From a bacterium UBP15_UBA6099 (GTDB taxonomy: Bacteria > UBP15 > UBA6099): 42,989 nucleotides of DNA. Made by a program: the position numbers and the translations under genes. The DNA lies in assembly GCA_002435745.1 (NCBI GenBank), contig DIWT01000013.1, positions 1 to 42,989 of the forward strand, in the 5' to 3' direction. Shown one piece after another: positions 17,663 to 27,877 of this stretch; the first letter of the stretch is position 1, and each line of letters starts with the position of its first letter. The notes beneath the pieces are model-generated. The model ran no database searches and was not told the DNA's origin. It saw only the letters and a list, made by a program, of their open reading frames with translations.

Positions 17663-17698
17663 AAAAGAGAAACTTTCATAGAAAGTTTCTCTTTTTTT
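17663..17698 (-). terminator. Bidirectional terminator of gyrA
   Basis: AAAAGAGAAACTTTC (17663-17677) and its exact complement (17681-17695) enclose ATA. It begins 14 bases after the gyrA stop. On the minus strand TTTTGTTTTT follows; on the plus strand the right arm runs into TTTTTTT. It can therefore stop transcripts from both gyrA and the BFN side. Confidence 0.8.
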
Positions 17699-17711
17699 CA
17701 AACAGCTTCGG

Positions 17712-20231
17712 TTATTCTTCCGTGTCTTCCGTTTCATCGCCGGGTTCAGGCGCGCATGCGTTGACGGAGGCGACGGTGTCGTCGTAGTCCTCCTCTTTGA
17801 AGACCTCAAAGGCTACGACTTTGTCGCTCTCATCCATGCGCATGAGGCGAACGCCCTGAGTGCTGCGTCCTATGGTGGCGGAGATGGTTCTGACGGGCAC
17901 GCGGATAATGATGCCCTTTTCGGATATCATCATCAGTTCGTCTTCCACGCCCGCGACCGCGATGCCTACGACATCGCCGTTGCGTTCGCTCACCTTTATG
18001 TTAAGGATGCCTTTTCCGCCCCTGTTCTGTCCTCTGTAGTATTTTAGGAGCGTGCGTTTGCCGTAGCCGTTTTCGCAGACTGCCAGCATTGCTTTGTCGT
18101 CGTCCACTATGCTCGCTCCGACGACCTCGTCGCTGCGGTTGAGCATGATGCCGCGCACGCCCGCCGCGCCCCGGCCCATCGCCCTGACGTCGGACTCCTT
18201 GAACCTTATGCTGAGGCCCTTCCTAGTGCCAATCACGACCTCGCGCTCTCCGTTCGATATGATGACATATCGCAACTCGTCGCCCTGCCTGAGCGTTATC
18301 GCCTTGATGCCGCCCTTGCGCTGGGTGTCGTATTCGCTCAGCTTGGTCTTCTTCACAAGCCCGTCCTTGGTGATCATCATCAGATTGTGCTCGTCGTCGA
18401 ACTCTTTGATCGGGATGACGGCGGTGATTCTTTCCGCTGGGGCGAGTTGCAGCAGGTTGACCAGCGGGATGCCCTTCGCGGTGCGGCTTGCCTGCGGAAG
18501 CTGGTACGCCTTCATCCTGTATATCTGGCCCCTGTTTGAGAAGAACAGGATAATGTCGTGGCTGCAGGTGACGAAGAGGTGTTTGACGATGTCCTCGGAT
18601 TTCTTGGTGAGGCCGATGACGCCGCGCCCGCCCCGGCCCTGCGTGCGGTAGGTGTCGACCGGCAGCCGTTTGACCCATCCGTCGCGCGTGACGGTTATAA
18701 CGACGTCCTCGCGCTGGATGAGGTCCTCGATGTCTATCTCGGCTCCGCCGACCACTATCCGCGTGCGCCTCTTCTCTCCGTATTTCTCCCTTATCTCCGT
18801 CAGCTCCTTGACGATGATGGCGTCGACTTTTCTCGGATTGGCAAGTATGTCCTCAAGCTCCGCGATTTTTTTGATCAGTTCGGCGTACTCGTCGAGTATG
18901 GCTTTCTGTTCGAGGCTGGTGAGTTTCTGCAGCCGCAGGTCGAGTATGGCCTGCGCCTGAATCTCAGAAAGCTCGAAGCGTTTCATGAGGGTCTCGCGGG
19001 CGGTCGCCACATCCTTGCTCTTCTTGATTATGGCGATGACTTCGTCTATGTTCTGAAGCGCGATGCGGAGGCCTTCGAGGATGTGCGCGCGGGCCTTCGC
19101 CTTGTCCAACTCGAACTGGGTGCGGCGGCGCACGACGTCCCGCCTGTGCTCGATGAAATATTCGAGCATCTCTTTCAGCGCCAGCGTCTTCGGCTCGTTG
19201 TTCACAAGCGCCAGCATGATGATGCTAAACGTCGTCTGCATCTGTGTGTGCTTCATTATAAGGTTCTGGATGACGTACGGGTTGGCGTCTTTTTTCAGCT
19301 CGATTATGACGCGGATGCCGCCCCGGTCGGATTCGTCGCGGATATCGGATATGCCTTCGATTTTCTTGCCGCGCACGAGGTCCGCCAGCCCCTCGATCAT
19401 GTTGCTTTTGTTCACCATGTATGGAATCTCGGTGATGACGAGGCGCTGCTTGCCCGTCTTTGTTTCCTCCGGCTCGATTTTGCCTCTCAGCGTTACCTTG
19501 CCCCTGCCGGTCAGGTACGCGTCCTTGATCCCCTGTTTGCCGACAATCTCGCCATAGGTCGGGAAGTCCGGGCCTTTAATCATCTTTATGAGTTTCTCTG
19601 GCTCGATCTCCGGCTCCTCGACGACCGCTATGGTGGCGTCCACCACTTCCTGCAGGTTGTGGGGAGGGATGCTGGTGGCCATGCCGACGGCGATGCCCGA
19701 CGAGCCGTTCACCAGCAGGTTCGGGTATCTGGCCGGAAGCGCTAGAGGCTCTTTCTCCGTGCCTTCGTAGTTGTCCACGAAGTCGACGGTGTTCATCTTG
19801 ATGTCCGTCAGCAGCTCCATTGCAAGCTTGTCGAGCCGGGCCTCGGTGTACCTGTATGCCGCCGCGTTGTCGCCGTCTATCGAGCCGAAGTTGCCGTGGC
19901 CGTTGACGAGCGTGTGGCGCATGTTGAAGTCCTGAGCCATCCTGACGAGGGCGTCGTATATGGCCGAGTCGCCGTGGGGATGGAAGCGGCCCATGACGTC
20001 GCCGACGATCTTAGCCGATTTCCTGTGCTTTGCGCCCGGAGTCAGTCCGAGGTCGCTCATGGTGTACAGTATCCTGCGGTGCACGGGTTTCAACCCGTCT
20101 TTGACGTCGGGCAGCGCGCGCCCCACTATGACGCTCATGGCGTAGTTGATGTACGCCGTCTTCATTTGCTCTTCAACCGGCGCGTCCACCACTGTCGAGC
20201 TGTCTTCGTATTCTTCTCTCTTCTTGGTCAT
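17712..20231 (-). CDS. gyrA: DNA gyrase subunit A
   Basis: GyrA is the breakage-reunion subunit of DNA gyrase. At 839 residues it is of normal length. The catalytic tyrosine is Y128 (AAAYRYTEARL), and the quinolone-determining region reads HPHGDSAIYDALVRMAQ with Ser89 and Asp93. The GyrA box in the C-terminal propeller is QGRGGRG (after TYRT), like Gram-positive variants, and marks it as gyrase rather than ParC. The tail is acidic (EPGDETEDTEE). It lies 65 bases behind gyrB. ATG 20231 has AAAGGAT some 14 bases upstream, a weak site. Confidence 0.98.
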   Translation of the reverse strand: MTKKREEYEDSSTVVDAPVEEQMKTAYINYAMSVIVGRALPDVKDGLKPVHRRILYTMSDLGLTPGAKHRKSAKIVGDVMGRFHPHGDSAIYDALVRMAQDFNMRHTLVNGHGNFGSIDGDNAAAYRYTEARLDKLAMELLTDIKMNTVDFVDNYEGTEKEPLALPARYPNLLVNGSSGIAVGMATSIPPHNLQEVVDATIAVVEEPEIEPEKLIKMIKGPDFPTYGEIVGKQGIKDAYLTGRGKVTLRGKIEPEETKTGKQRLVITEIPYMVNKSNMIEGLADLVRGKKIEGISDIRDESDRGGIRVIIELKKDANPYVIQNLIMKHTQMQTTFSIIMLALVNNEPKTLALKEMLEYFIEHRRDVVRRRTQFELDKAKARAHILEGLRIALQNIDEVIAIIKKSKDVATARETLMKRFELSEIQAQAILDLRLQKLTSLEQKAILDEYAELIKKIAELEDILANPRKVDAIIVKELTEIREKYGEKRRTRIVVGGAEIDIEDLIQREDVVITVTRDGWVKRLPVDTYRTQGRGGRGVIGLTKKSEDIVKHLFVTCSHDIILFFSNRGQIYRMKAYQLPQASRTAKGIPLVNLLQLAPAERITAVIPIKEFDDEHNLMMITKDGLVKKTKLSEYDTQRKGGIKAITLRQGDELRYVIISNGEREVVIGTRKGLSIRFKESDVRAMGRGAAGVRGIMLNRSDEVVGASIVDDDKAMLAVCENGYGKRTLLKYYRGQNRGGKGILNIKVSERNGDVVGIAVAGVEDELMMISEKGIIIRVPVRTISATIGRSTQGVRLMRMDESDKVVAFEVFKEEDYDDTVASVNACAPEPGDETEDTEE

Positions 20232-20296
20232 CTTTCGGATTTATCCTTTCAGTTCGGTTCGCTGTTTTTCATCGCTCCGCCGGCGGCGGCGCGTCG

Positions 20297-22213
<1,917 letters not shown>

Positions 22214-22391
22214 TGCCATTCCTCCGTAAATTCAACTGCGGCGGGCTTGCGCCCCGTATTCGCCTTTTCAGTCGTTCGTTACTCCGTCAATTGTGACTCC
22301 ACTTCAAAGAAACCATTTTTGCGTTTGATAATTGCCCTGATACCGCCTTTCGATAACATTTTGCATATACTTGCCTATTCATATCTGAATT

Positions 22392-22420
22392 AATATATAT
22401 TATGTACAATAATATGTCAA
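22392..22420 (-). promoter_or_regulatory. Consensus sigma-70 promoter of gyrB-gyrA
   Basis: On the minus strand TTGACA (22415-22420), a 17-base spacer and TATATT (22392-22397) lie in a strongly AT-rich block. Transcription would begin near 22385, leaving a leader of about 170 bases before gyrB with no gene in it. Confidence 0.75.
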
Positions 22421-22568
22421 CGAATTTTTTTGTGAAAAAAACGCAAAAAAAACGAATGGCTTGGCGGCGCGAAACATGGTTGACAATAGTTGCATATAGT
22501 CGCATAGCTGTCCATCTAGGCAACGCCCCTAAAACAATGATACCGGATTAGGAATGAGACAATCAGGC
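22421..22568. other. Gene-free spacer behind the GH2-like gene
   Basis: Together with the gyrB leader this makes about 350 bases without a convincing gene. It contains T-runs on the minus strand (eight and seven bases) after the GH2-like stop but no clear stem before them. No DnaA boxes or tRNA were seen. A short minus-strand open frame (22287-22523) has no ribosome site and overlaps the promoter. Confidence 0.4.
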
Positions 22569-25058
22569 TCAGCGGGCGATTTCGCGCAGGTATTTGAAGA
22601 TGTGAAATTTGCGTTCTAAGAGAATGGCGAGCACGCCGATCACGGCGGCCGGGCCGGCAAGAACGAACAGGATGGTTCCCGACACGCCCAGCGCCATCAG
22701 GCACACGAAAATCTTCCACGCGTTGAACAGCAGGAATGAGACCGGCAGCGACACGCGGAAGAATGCGGCAAGCGCGAATGTTATATCGGGAAGGCTCACG
22801 GCGGCCGTGAGCGCCAACAGGGAGTAAAACTCCGCGCCGGGCATGAAGAAGCTCAGCAGCGTGGTGTTGAAGAACCAGAACCATATCAACGACGCGTAAG
22901 TGATCAAGAACAGCGTGAACTCGTTTCTGAAGACGCGGGAAATGAGGATGAGAAAAGGCATGTCGATGGAGCCGAGCAAGACGCGCGGCGCGCTTCTGAA
23001 GAAACGGTTGAACAGCACCGCCCAGCTAAGGGCGGTGAATAACGTAGCGTAGAACACCGCAAGAGTCGGCGAGGGATAGGCCGACACGAAGCCTTTGGGG
23101 TCGTAAGCGAGTTTTGAAATGACAGACGGGTTCAGCGCCAGAAACAACGCGGAGAAGGCGATCCACAGCAGAGCGAAGCTCTTTGAGATGGTGGCGATGG
23201 GGGTGCGCAGGCGGGCTACGGGGATTTCCGGCCTGACGTTTTCCTTTATATAGGTCGCCAAAGCGCCGAAGGCGAGTTTTTCCCGCCTTTCGATGGTCAT
23301 CAGCCCTGTGCGTCGCATGAAGGGGTCCGAGCCGTAAAAGATGCCGGGGTCTCGGTGGTCGTTCAGGGTGGAGACAACCCAGCCGCTGTCGCGCTCGTTG
23401 GCGTCGAGCCTTTCGACCAAGTCGAGAATGGCGATGGCCTGATTTTCCTCAGTGCCGGGAGCGCCGGCTTGGCGGGAATCTGCGGAGCGGAACGCGGCCG
23501 CGCCGGGGAGGAACACGACGCGGGGGATATTGAGGGCCGCCGCCGCGTCTACGGCGGCTTCCACGCGTTCGGGGGATTTCACGTCGGGTTCGACCGCAAG
23601 AAAGTCCACGATGTCGGCGCAGGTTTCGCGCGAGGGGTCGGAGGTGGAGATATAAACCGGGCGGGCGTCGAGGCCGCGGGCTATGGCGGCCATGCGCTCT
23701 ACGAACCAGCGGGCCTCGCTGGTGTCGCTCTCGATTCTAGCGGCCAGCCCCCACGCCAGAAGGCAGGCCCGGTTGCGGTCGCGCAACACCATCTCGCGCA
23801 ACTGTGTCTCGGCGGCCTGTTGGTAGCCGGGGTCGCTCAGGTCGAGCGCCTGCGTCCTCCACACGGGTATCTCCTGAAGGACGAGCAGCCCCATCCTGTC
23901 GCAAAGCTCCAGCGCCTTCCTGTGCGCCGGCATGGGGCCGAACCGCGCGGCGTTGAACCCGGCGGACTTGACCGCTTCGAGGTCTTTCTTAAGCGCGTCC
24001 GCGGACAGGGACGCCCCGCGCGCCGGGGAGTCGCTCAGGACGGAAACCCCGCGCAGCCTTATTGGTTTTCCATTCAGCAACAATCCGTCCGGCCCCGCCT
24101 CGAAGCTCCGCACTCCGAATTTGAAGTTCAGCTCGTCGCCGCCCGGCTCCGCCACGCTCACCCTGCATCTGTACAGCGCAGGGTTGTCCGGCTCCCACAG
24201 GGACACGAACTGGGCGCGGAACCTGTGCTGCAGCGTCTGCATCGTCCAGCCTTCGACGATGTGCTCGTGTATCACCGCGCCCTGCGGCGAGAACACCTGT
24301 ATGGAATAGTTCCTCGGCTCGAGTTTCGGGTTGTGTATCTTCGCGATGAATGCTATGTCGGCGCGGCCCTTTAGATCCGGCTCGGAATATATATAGATGT
24401 CGTCTATGTGTATGGGGGCGCGGGTTTCGAGATAGACCTCTCGAAGAAGGCCCCCGTCGTTGCTCCAGCCGACCACGTTAGGCACGGTCGACCTGCTCAA
24501 CGAGTTGTCCACCGCGATCTCGATCTCGTGGTCGCCTCCGTCGGCGAAGAAGTCCGCCACGTCGAACTCGAAGGGGGTGAAGCCGCCCGTGTGGGTTCCC
24601 ACAAGTTTGCCGTCGATGTAAACCTGAGTGAAGTAGTTTGCGCCGCGGAAGCGGAGAAAAAGGCTGCCGAAGGACCATCCGGCGGGCGCCCGAGTTATGC
24701 GCCGGTATCTGGCTTTTCCGGTGTAGTATTTCAGGCCGGGCACTGAATTCCACGGTTTCGGAACGTCGAGCCGCCGCCATCTTTTTTCCCGCTCGATCCT
24801 GAACTCCCACGGGCCGTTCAGCCAGATGACTTTACGGGACGGGTTCGAGAGGTCCTCGATAGGCTCGGCGGGGGAAGAATCGTCGGCGGAGAAGTCGGGG
24901 CTGGGCGCGGCCCAAGAAAGCCCGATAAGAAGAGCCACAGGGGGAGCCAGCAGCGCCGCGCTCTGCCAGAAGCCCAGTCCGGGCGCGATGGAAAGCCCAG
25001 CCGCCGCCGCCAGATATGCCGCAAACCATGTCAGTGAAAGCGCGTGTTTTCTATGCAT
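22569..25058 (-). CDS. Membrane-anchored GH2-like protein lacking catalytic glutamates
   Basis: The 829-residue protein begins with two membrane helices (about 8-25 and 30-50). A GH2-type sugar-binding domain (about 75-215: LNGPWEFRI, YYTGKARYRR, LRFRGANYFTQVYIDGKLVG, EVYLETR), an Ig-like domain and a TIM-barrel-like part follow from about 325 (LLNGKPIRLRGVSV, LLVLQEIPVW). At the general-acid site, where GH2 enzymes have W-S-x-G-N-E, it reads W436-G-L-A-A-R441. At the nucleophile position (usually S/T-E-Y/F-G-A) it reads F516-L-P-G-A. About six further helices lie between 625 and 815. I infer a carbohydrate-binding or sensing pseudo-enzyme. It overlaps the end of the methyltransferase gene by 8 bases. 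Confidence 0.75.
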   Translation of the reverse strand: MHRKHALSLTWFAAYLAAAAGLSIAPGLGFWQSAALLAPPVALLIGLSWAAPSPDFSADDSSPAEPIEDLSNPSRKVIWLNGPWEFRIEREKRWRRLDVPKPWNSVPGLKYYTGKARYRRITRAPAGWSFGSLFLRFRGANYFTQVYIDGKLVGTHTGGFTPFEFDVADFFADGGDHEIEIAVDNSLSRSTVPNVVGWSNDGGLLREVYLETRAPIHIDDIYIYSEPDLKGRADIAFIAKIHNPKLEPRNYSIQVFSPQGAVIHEHIVEGWTMQTLQHRFRAQFVSLWEPDNPALYRCRVSVAEPGGDELNFKFGVRSFEAGPDGLLLNGKPIRLRGVSVLSDSPARGASLSADALKKDLEAVKSAGFNAARFGPMPAHRKALELCDRMGLLVLQEIPVWRTQALDLSDPGYQQAAETQLREMVLRDRNRACLLAWGLAARIESDTSEARWFVERMAAIARGLDARPVYISTSDPSRETCADIVDFLAVEPDVKSPERVEAAVDAAAALNIPRVVFLPGAAAFRSADSRQAGAPGTEENQAIAILDLVERLDANERDSGWVVSTLNDHRDPGIFYGSDPFMRRTGLMTIERREKLAFGALATYIKENVRPEIPVARLRTPIATISKSFALLWIAFSALFLALNPSVISKLAYDPKGFVSAYPSPTLAVFYATLFTALSWAVLFNRFFRSAPRVLLGSIDMPFLILISRVFRNEFTLFLITYASLIWFWFFNTTLLSFFMPGAEFYSLLALTAAVSLPDITFALAAFFRVSLPVSFLLFNAWKIFVCLMALGVSGTILFVLAGPAAVIGVLAILLERKFHIFKYLREIAR

Positions 25059-25902
25059 CGAGCAGGTTTTTTCTATAGTCCCTGATGTAGTCCGAACAGA
25101 ACGGATCCTTGTCAGTCAAAGCCAGCGCCGCTCGGAGGGCCGACCTCAGTTTTATGTCAGTCGGGTCCATTATCGCCGAGTCCAAACCGGAGGCGATAAG
25201 CATCGCCAGATATGTCCTATTCAACAGATGCCGGGCGGGAAGACCGTGAGAAACATTCGTCAGCCCGCACGTGATGCGTATGCCCGGAAACTCGTCCCTC
25301 AACGCGCGGACCGCCTTGAGTATTCCCGCCGCAAGCGCCGGGTTCACTCCCGCAGGCATTATCAGCGGGTCGGTGAAAATCCGCTTTTCGGGAACGCCGT
25401 CGGAGACCAGCCGTTTCACAAGCGCCTTGCCCGTCTCGATTCTTTTCGCCGCGTCTTCCGGCATTCCGGAGTCGTCCATCAGCAACGCCACCACCGAAGC
25501 TTTGTGTCGGATCGCCACCGGCAGGACTCCGTCGTATTTGTCTTTTTCGGCGGACAGGGAATTGAGTAGCAGCCACGGAGCGCCGTCTGGTTCGAGCCCG
25601 TTTTCCGGCGGCGGGCAGTTTCGTTTGGACGAGATTTTCGCCGCGGCTTCTTCGAGCAGAGACGGGTTTGCCGAATCGACGCACAGAGGTTTGTCCGTCG
25701 CGCCCGCCACGATATCAATCAGCCAGTCGAGGTTAGCCCTTTCCTCGTCCGGCCTAGTGCCGCCGTTCACGTCTATAAGCGACGCGCCTGCGGCCGCCTG
25801 CGCGACCGCTTCCGCTTTTATCGCTTCGGCGTCTCTCTTTTCTATAGCCTCGCGGATGTTTTTCCTTGTGGCGTTTATTCTTTCCGCTATGGTTATGAAC
25901 AA
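25051..25902 (-). CDS. Methyltetrahydrofolate methyltransferase-like (pterin-binding) protein
   Basis: The 283-residue protein has a DHPS-type pterin-binding barrel of the AcsE/MetH-MeTr branch. Matching blocks are MFITIAERINATRK at the start, GASLIDVNGGTRPDEERANLDWL, KPLCVDSANPSLLEEA, LLLNSLSAEKDKY, VVALLMDDSGMP and RIFTDPLIMPAG, then TCGLTNVSHGLPAR. These hold the Asn and Asp residues that bind the pterin. Such enzymes move a methyl from methyl-THF to a corrinoid protein; none is encoded nearby. I use TTG at 25902, with AAGGAG ten bases upstream, rather than TTG at 25932. A strong promoter precedes it and the GH2-like gene follows. Confidence 0.85.
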   Translation of the reverse strand: MFITIAERINATRKNIREAIEKRDAEAIKAEAVAQAAAGASLIDVNGGTRPDEERANLDWLIDIVAGATDKPLCVDSANPSLLEEAAAKISSKRNCPPPENGLEPDGAPWLLLNSLSAEKDKYDGVLPVAIRHKASVVALLMDDSGMPEDAAKRIETGKALVKRLVSDGVPEKRIFTDPLIMPAGVNPALAAGILKAVRALRDEFPGIRITCGLTNVSHGLPARHLLNRTYLAMLIASGLDSAIMDPTDIKLRSALRAALALTDKDPFCSDYIRDYRKNLLDA

Positions 25903-25957
25903 AACGGGGCGGCTCCTTTGCGGACCCGGCAAAAGACGCTTCCGGGCAAGTTTCAGT

Positions 25958-25986
25958 ATTCTATTTTATTACATATACAGTGTCAA
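25958..25986 (-). promoter_or_regulatory. Consensus sigma-70 promoter
   Basis: On the minus strand TTGACA (25981-25986), a 17-base spacer and TAGAAT (25958-25963) precede the methyltransferase gene. Transcription would start near 25951, giving a leader of about 50 bases. Confidence 0.8.
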
Positions 25987-25990
25987 TAAA

Positions 25991-26004
25991 TTCACGCGCG
26001 TGAA
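25991..26004. promoter_or_regulatory. Perfect 14-base palindrome, probable operator
   Basis: TTCACGCGCGTGAA is an exact palindrome placed 4 bases upstream of the -35 box at 25981-25986. Its size and position suit a dimeric repressor or activator. No regulator gene is in the window and I saw no second copy. Confidence 0.6.
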
Positions 26005-26071
26005 CTTGAAAAAGTGAAAAATGACGGAGTCAACGACCGCGTTGTAGACGATGGAAAAGAGAGTTGATTTT

Positions 26072-27874
26072 CTATTTGTATTTTCGGGGCGGGGTTTCCG
26101 CGACGGCATCGCGGCCGGCTCCGGGTGTTTCCGGCCTTACGGTTATCGAGATGGATGCGGACGACAGGTTTCCGGCGCGGTCTCTGATGGAGGCCTCGAT
26201 AACAAGTTCGGAGCTGGCAGAAATCTGCCACAAGTCTTCGACGAGGAAGTTGCGTCCGCCCGCTCTAGCGCCGCCGGAAGCGGGAGCGGAAAGAAGAACC
26301 GCGCGCGTCACCGCGCCTGTGGCGGCGTTGATCGCGGACGCAGTTTCGTCTCCCGCGTTGATGACGACGACTTCGCCGTCCGCGTCGAAAATGGCCGACG
26401 GCAGGGAACCGGTCGGTATGGTGGTCGCGGCTCCGGTGGACATGTTCACGGAGCGGACATCGCCCTCGGCGCGGCGCGGGGCGAAAGCCTTGTTCGAGGC
26501 GGTCGCCAGCGCCAACCCGCGCGGCGACTGCGGGCCGATGTCGGCGGCGGCCAGTTCCGCTCCCGCCGCGCCGACCCTGAACAGTCTGTAAACCACGTTC
26601 CACGCGGTGTACACAACGTCGCCGGCTGTTGTGGGCCACGCCCTCAGATGTATCGGCGTCGCGCTGACGGGAATCGGTGAAAGCAACGTTCCGGAAGCAG
26701 GACTGTAAACGCCGATTTCGAGGCGGCTGTCATAAGCGATGTAAAGTCGGCTGTTCGCGGGATTATAGGAAAGCGCGGTCGGCTCGTCTGGCAGAACTAC
26801 TGTCCCCGCCGCCGCGCCGGTTGCGGCGTTATATATCCGGAGCGTCGTCGAGCCTGACACCGCCGCAAAGATTAGGTTCCGCTCGGGAGCCGCCGCTGCC
26901 GCAGTCACCGCCCCCTGCGCGGATATCTTAACCGCTTCGGCGTCCGCCGCCGGAACCGCCCATATTGAAGAACAGAGAGTGTCCCAGAAAAGGATCGGGA
27001 AATCCGACCCGGTGACGGATGCCCGCAGGTTCGAGCCGCCGCCGCATCTGTCGATTGTCCAAACGCGGTCGGGAATGTCGAAATCGTTTGAATCAAAGCG
27101 TGTAACGGACGTTCGGTACAGCGGGTTGCTATTGCCAGCGTCCGTCCTCGATGTCGCCGCGTTTGCTATCGCATCCCGCCCGAATAAGTCCGTTATGCTT
27201 AATTCTCTTTCCATAAGCGTGAATTTTACTTCAAGGTCTGCGGGGTTGGCTCCTGAGCGGTCATCTGAATATGACACCGACACGACCGAAGGCGGCTGGG
27301 AGGTAAACCACGAGGAGCCGTTATCCGGGGCGGTTATCTGGATTGTCGGCGGAACTGTGTCGATGGTCAGGGGGACATGAGTATTCGTCGCCGCAGTGTC
27401 CGCCGCGCCGCCGGAGCCGGAGCACGCGAGGTATATCACCCTCGCGCCGTCCGAGAGGCCGGACACCGCGCACGAATGCGAAGCGGTTCCGGAGCCGGAG
27501 CAGTTGGAAGACATCGCCGAATACGCCGAATCTGTCAAGGCCCATCGGCATGAAGCGGACGCGTTGGTGTTGAACGCAAGGTTGAAAGAGCCGGAGTTGG
27601 AGAATCCGTTTTTTGCGGGCGACCAGTTACTCTGGGTGGGGGCTGAAGTCGGGGTGGGAGCAGGCGCGACTGCTCCGCCGCCGCCCCCTCCGCCGCAGCC
27701 GGAAAGGGCTGAAGCCGCAAAGAACGCGGCGAACGCCAGCGCGACAGCTTTTGCCGGTTTCTTTCGCCGATAGTTCGCGCTTGTATGTTTTCGTTTGGAA
27801 AGTGTCATTTCCATGTAGATGTCTTTTGCGGCGGTTCCGAGTTCAATCCCGGATAACCGGTCGGGTGTCAACAT
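26072..27874 (-). CDS. Lipoprotein with Ig-like and propeller-like domains
   Basis: From the first ATG the protein has 600 residues: a basic stretch, a hydrophobic helix (AKAVALAFAAFFAASA) and the lipobox LSGC with Cys60, followed by a Gly run and a Pro/Thr/Ala linker. Two Ig-like domains (about 85-240) have paired cysteines (SCRW, SNCSG, HSCAV, LACSG). About 320-540 reads as short beta-propeller blades (RIYNAATGAAAGTV, YSPASGTLL, INAATGAVTRAV). The start is uncertain: ATG 27874 is 3 bases after the FecR stop, but ATGs at 27814 and 27808 give a more usual signal-peptide length. It closes the surface operon. No specific function is recognised. Confidence 0.75.
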   Translation of the reverse strand: MLTPDRLSGIELGTAAKDIYMEMTLSKRKHTSANYRRKKPAKAVALAFAAFFAASALSGCGGGGGGGAVAPAPTPTSAPTQSNWSPAKNGFSNSGSFNLAFNTNASASCRWALTDSAYSAMSSNCSGSGTASHSCAVSGLSDGARVIYLACSGSGGAADTAATNTHVPLTIDTVPPTIQITAPDNGSSWFTSQPPSVVSVSYSDDRSGANPADLEVKFTLMERELSITDLFGRDAIANAATSRTDAGNSNPLYRTSVTRFDSNDFDIPDRVWTIDRCGGGSNLRASVTGSDFPILFWDTLCSSIWAVPAADAEAVKISAQGAVTAAAAAPERNLIFAAVSGSTTLRIYNAATGAAAGTVVLPDEPTALSYNPANSRLYIAYDSRLEIGVYSPASGTLLSPIPVSATPIHLRAWPTTAGDVVYTAWNVVYRLFRVGAAGAELAAADIGPQSPRGLALATASNKAFAPRRAEGDVRSVNMSTGAATTIPTGSLPSAIFDADGEVVVINAGDETASAINAATGAVTRAVLLSAPASGGARAGGRNFLVEDLWQISASSELVIEASIRDRAGNLSSASISITVRPETPGAGRDAVAETPPRKYK

Positions 27875-27877
27875 GAA

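Noticed and set aside
22287..22523. Short open frame (78 codons) upstream of gyrB
   Set aside because: It spans the gyrB promoter, has no ribosome site and reads like translated AT-rich DNA.
22220..22568. Chromosomal origin next to gyrB
   Set aside because: AT-rich, but no DnaA boxes were seen and dnaA/dnaN/recF are absent; the AT-richness is explained by the gyrB promoter.
27660..27720. Phase-variable homopolymer in the Gly run after the lipobox Cys
   Set aside because: The run is coded by mixed GGN codons with no long single-base tract.
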